The notes under the pieces were generated by a model. That model worked only from the letters and a program-made list of their open reading frames with translations, ran no database searches and was not told where the DNA came from. A stretch of DNA of 64,000 nucleotides from Lachnospiraceae bacterium (GTDB taxonomy: Bacteria > Bacillota > Clostridia > Lachnospirales > Lachnospiraceae), in contig JAQXZD010000091.1 in assembly GCA_029227035.1 (NCBI GenBank), forward strand, positions 1-64,000, read 5' to 3'. Positions 61,632 through 64,000 of this stretch are shown piece after piece. The position numbers were made by a program, and so were the translations under genes. The stretch's first letter is position 1, and every line of letters starts with the position of its first letter.

Positions 61632-63413
61632 CTACTGTGCTGCCTTTACTGCCTCATCCATTGCTGCAAAATGATCCTTGCAATTCTGCTCATCTACTGC
61701 CAATACGTCATTATATCCCAGTCCCTCTACGGTATCCTGCATCTGCGCTAATAAGCTGTTAAATTCATCATCGCTATTTGCAAATACCATCTTCCAGGAG
61801 TATTCTACAATTGTCTGCTTGCACTGCTCTTTGGTTGTGCTAATATCTGTGGAATATTCCGGTGCTGCATAGTTTGTTCCCGGAAGTACCATTATGTGAT
61901 TGGTATCATTCATATAATCGATTGCCGTGCTTGCATTGTTGTTATGTGCTGACCAATCCTCAGAAAGTGGTGTTGCAGTTTTTTCAAGATAATCATCCCA
62001 TCGCTGGTAATTATAGCACATTCCGTTTTCATCATTCTCATCTATAATTCCAACAGTTTTGAAGTTCAAAGCGGAAATTCCGTCTTTCCATGTTCCACCG
62101 CCCCATTCATCCGGAACCGAGAGATCAGCCTTGATATCTACAAATGCCTGAACACCAAAATCAGTAAGAACCGGCTCACCGTCCTTCATTTCCCATGTAA
62201 GTCCTTCCGGTCCACAGGTACCACCGGTTTCCGGACAAGATGCCATGATTCCTTCCGGAGAATATAACCAATCAATAAAGTCTACCAGTCTCTGCGGATC
62301 CTTTGCCTGACTTCCAACCATAATTGTCGCCTCAAGTTTACCATATGGCATGGAGCCGTGGGACAAACAAGCCATATCATCAATTGTTGCACAAGCAAAT
62401 CCTTTTCCTTCCGCGGTATGCTCTGTGGTATTATACACACCGGAGCCTAACCATGGCCACAAAGAGTATAAGACTGCTCCATCACGGAATTTATTCTGTG
62501 TAGTTGTAAAATCCTGTGTGGTAGATTCCGGATCTACTAATCCCATCTGATTTGCTTCGTACAAGAATTTCAAACTTCTTACATAAATGCCATCTTCATC
62601 GATAACACTCTGCATATCCGATCCGTCTACTTTTTCCATACAGAATCCTGATGGCTGATATCCATAAAGAGCAGCTAACGCACCTGCATTCTGCATTACA
62701 TCGCCATCCCAATCTTTAAACAGGGAAAATGCATATACATCTTTTCCGGAATCGCTTGTTCCTGCTGCATCCTGCATCTCTTTGAGAACCGGCAACAAAT
62801 CTTCCAGTGTCCCAATTTCCGGATATCCTACCTGTCCATATAAATCCCAACGAATAGATGCTGCATTGGTCGGATCCGATGCCTCACATGGCTCTGTTGG
62901 GGACAATGTTGAAATCTCACTCGGAACAGCCCATGTTCCTTCCTGTTCTGCTAAAGCACTGGTTGACTCAATTGCTTCTGAATATTTCTGCAGATAAGTA
63001 CAGTCAGCCATATAATCGGTAATATCAAGAACCAGTCCTGCTGAAACCATATCCTTTAAACGGCTCTTATCTGCATTTGTAATAATCAGATCACCCAGAT
63101 TTCCGTTTGCAGAACGTGTCTGATACAGGGTATCTCCACCACCTGCCACATTTGGTGCAATAATATTAAGTTCCATATTAAACTTATCTTTTACGATTTT
63201 TGCAAACCAGCCGGTCTGAATTCCCTGAAAGTTTGCCTGACTGTCAAACACATCAATCGTAAGTGGCTCTTCATATTTGGATGAGCTGGCGGATTGCGTA
63301 CCACCATCTACCTTTTTTGAAGAAGAGTCATCGCCACAACCGGCCATCAGTAATGTAACCATGGTTGCTGCAAGAGTTACCCCAAGTACTCTTTTGATTA
63401 TTCCTTTTTTCAT
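61632..63413 (-). CDS. carbohydrate ABC transporter substrate-binding lipoprotein
   Basis: A 593-residue family 1 solute-binding protein. The signal peptide MKKGIIKRVLGVTLAATM ends in lipobox LMAGC (Cys about 27), then a Ser-rich linker and a large two-lobe domain. At this size it resembles LplA-type binding proteins that pair with LplB/LplC (YtcP) permeases and YesM/YesN systems. ATG at 63413 is favoured on spacing from AGGAGG; an ATG two codons earlier is too near that site. It probably binds an oligosaccharide processed by the GH enzymes here. Confidence 0.9.
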   Translation of the reverse strand: MKKGIIKRVLGVTLAATMVTLLMAGCGDDSSSKKVDGGTQSASSSKYEEPLTIDVFDSQANFQGIQTGWFAKIVKDKFNMELNIIAPNVAGGGDTLYQTRSANGNLGDLIITNADKSRLKDMVSAGLVLDITDYMADCTYLQKYSEAIESTSALAEQEGTWAVPSEISTLSPTEPCEASDPTNAASIRWDLYGQVGYPEIGTLEDLLPVLKEMQDAAGTSDSGKDVYAFSLFKDWDGDVMQNAGALAALYGYQPSGFCMEKVDGSDMQSVIDEDGIYVRSLKFLYEANQMGLVDPESTTQDFTTTQNKFRDGAVLYSLWPWLGSGVYNTTEHTAEGKGFACATIDDMACLSHGSMPYGKLEATIMVGSQAKDPQRLVDFIDWLYSPEGIMASCPETGGTCGPEGLTWEMKDGEPVLTDFGVQAFVDIKADLSVPDEWGGGTWKDGISALNFKTVGIIDENDENGMCYNYQRWDDYLEKTATPLSEDWSAHNNNASTAIDYMNDTNHIMVLPGTNYAAPEYSTDISTTKEQCKQTIVEYSWKMVFANSDDEFNSLLAQMQDTVEGLGYNDVLAVDEQNCKDHFAAMDEAVKAAQ

Positions 63414-63475
63414 AGTCATAATCCTCCTAACTTTTTTTATTATATAATTTATTTATAAGAAGCCGCAACCTCTTC

Positions 63476-64000
63476 TTATCCTTTTACAGAACCAATCATG
63501 ATTCCCTTTACAAAATATCTCTGGAATATCGGGTAAACAAACAATATCGGTAATACAACGATAACGGAAATCGTCATACGTATGGAAGTCGGTGTCTGCT
63601 GTGTCGCAAGATTGGCAATCGCTGCTACACTTCCGCTCGACTTCACCATTGTTGCCAGAGAATTTGCCTGATTCAAATATGTATAAAGCAGATACTGCAG
63701 TGAATACAGTTTCTGGTCTGTGATATAAATCAAGGTATCCTGGAACGAGTTCCACTGTCCTACTGCGGACCAGATTGCAACCGTTGCCAGAATCGGCTTA
63801 CAGGTCGGCAGAATTACCTTGAAAAATCTGGTCAGGATTCCCGCACCGTCTATCATAGCTGCCTCTTCCAATGCCGGTGGAATGGACTCCACATAGGTCT
63901 TTACCATGATAATGTTAAATGGCTGTACAATCGCCGGGATGATGTATACCCAGAACGTATTGGTCAGATGCAGTGTCTTCATTGTCATAAACATCGGAAT
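63476..64000 (-). CDS. carbohydrate ABC transporter permease, MalG type (partial at window edge)
   Basis: The C-terminal 174 codons of an inner-membrane permease; the start lies beyond the right edge. It has the EAA-loop motif YVESIPPALEEAAMIDGAG followed by FFKVILPTCKPILATVAI, several helices and the final YFVKGIMIGSVKG. The last residues MIGSVKG are typical of YtcP/LplC-type permeases. It precedes the binding-protein gene by about 60 bases. The partner permease (LplB type) should lie upstream outside the window. Confidence 0.93.
   Translation of the reverse strand: MPMFMTMKTLHLTNTFWVYIIPAIVQPFNIIMVKTYVESIPPALEEAAMIDGAGILTRFFKVILPTCKPILATVAIWSAVGQWNSFQDTLIYITDQKLYSLQYLLYTYLNQANSLATMVKSSGSVAAIANLATQQTPTSIRMTISVIVVLPILFVYPIFQRYFVKGIMIGSVKG

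Overview
The window looks like a chromosomal segment of a Gram-positive, anaerobic gut-type Firmicute, most likely a Lachnospiraceae (Clostridium cluster XIVa) relative of Roseburia, Eubacterium or Lachnoclostridium. The reasons are the protein families (ClpC, MecA, SigH, Mini-III, NrdR, a YlmC/YmxH-type sporulation protein, a SpoVB-type flippase, non-cellulosomal cohesin and dockerin proteins), strong AGGAGG-type ribosome binding sites, and the gene order around cysS. No rRNA operon, CRISPR array, prophage or intact insertion sequence was seen. The species call is inference.

Layout. 1-7.9 kb (minus strand): clpC, a small hypothetical and radA, preceded by a membrane-anchored cohesin protein and a secreted glucosaminidase carrying a dockerin. 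8-12.2 kb: two envelope polymer enzymes (YfhO family, LTA-synthase family). 12.3-12.9 kb: a small helix-turn-helix regulator and an unknown partner behind a perfect 22-bp palindrome. 13-19 kb: a c-di-GMP phosphodiesterase-like protein, tRNA-Leu, lysA, a lytic transglycosylase, an S1-domain protein and tRNA-Thr. 18.8-23.6 kb: a TetR-controlled membrane protein, an AEC carrier, a phosphoesterase and a ParB-like/BMP fusion. 23.8-24.8 kb (plus): an orphan CheC/FliY-like and CheY pair. 24.8-30.4 kb (minus): ispF-cysE-cysS-mrnC-rlmB-sigH-mecA, an order close to the Bacillus subtilis clpC-to-sigH region, interrupted by a structured intergenic repeat.

30.4-47 kb is housekeeping: pta, metY, a deoxyribonucleotidase/guanylate-kinase-like fusion, a decayed DUF4258/MqsA pair, tRNA-Met and tRNA-Val, metH, a HAD phosphatase, a cysteine desulfurase, a SpoVB-like flippase, efp, rpiB, yqeG, nrdR, ymxH, ychF, and a hydrolase divergent from a TetR regulator across three operator boxes.

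47.2-64 kb is a glycan-utilisation locus. One minus-strand operon encodes a GH31 alpha-xylosidase, a GH3 beta-glucosidase, a transaldolase-family enzyme, a xylulokinase, a DUF4867 protein and a fucose-isomerase-family protein. A divergent YesM/YesN two-component system separates it from a second minus-strand group: a carbohydrate ABC permease (cut by the window edge), its lipoprotein binding protein and a GH42 beta-galactosidase. The enzyme set fits xyloglucan-type oligosaccharides: galactose is removed by GH42, xylose by GH31 and glucose by GH3, with pentose entering the pentose phosphate pathway through a kinase and transaldolase. The substrate is inferred. The isomerase and DUF4867 steps are the least understood part of the window.
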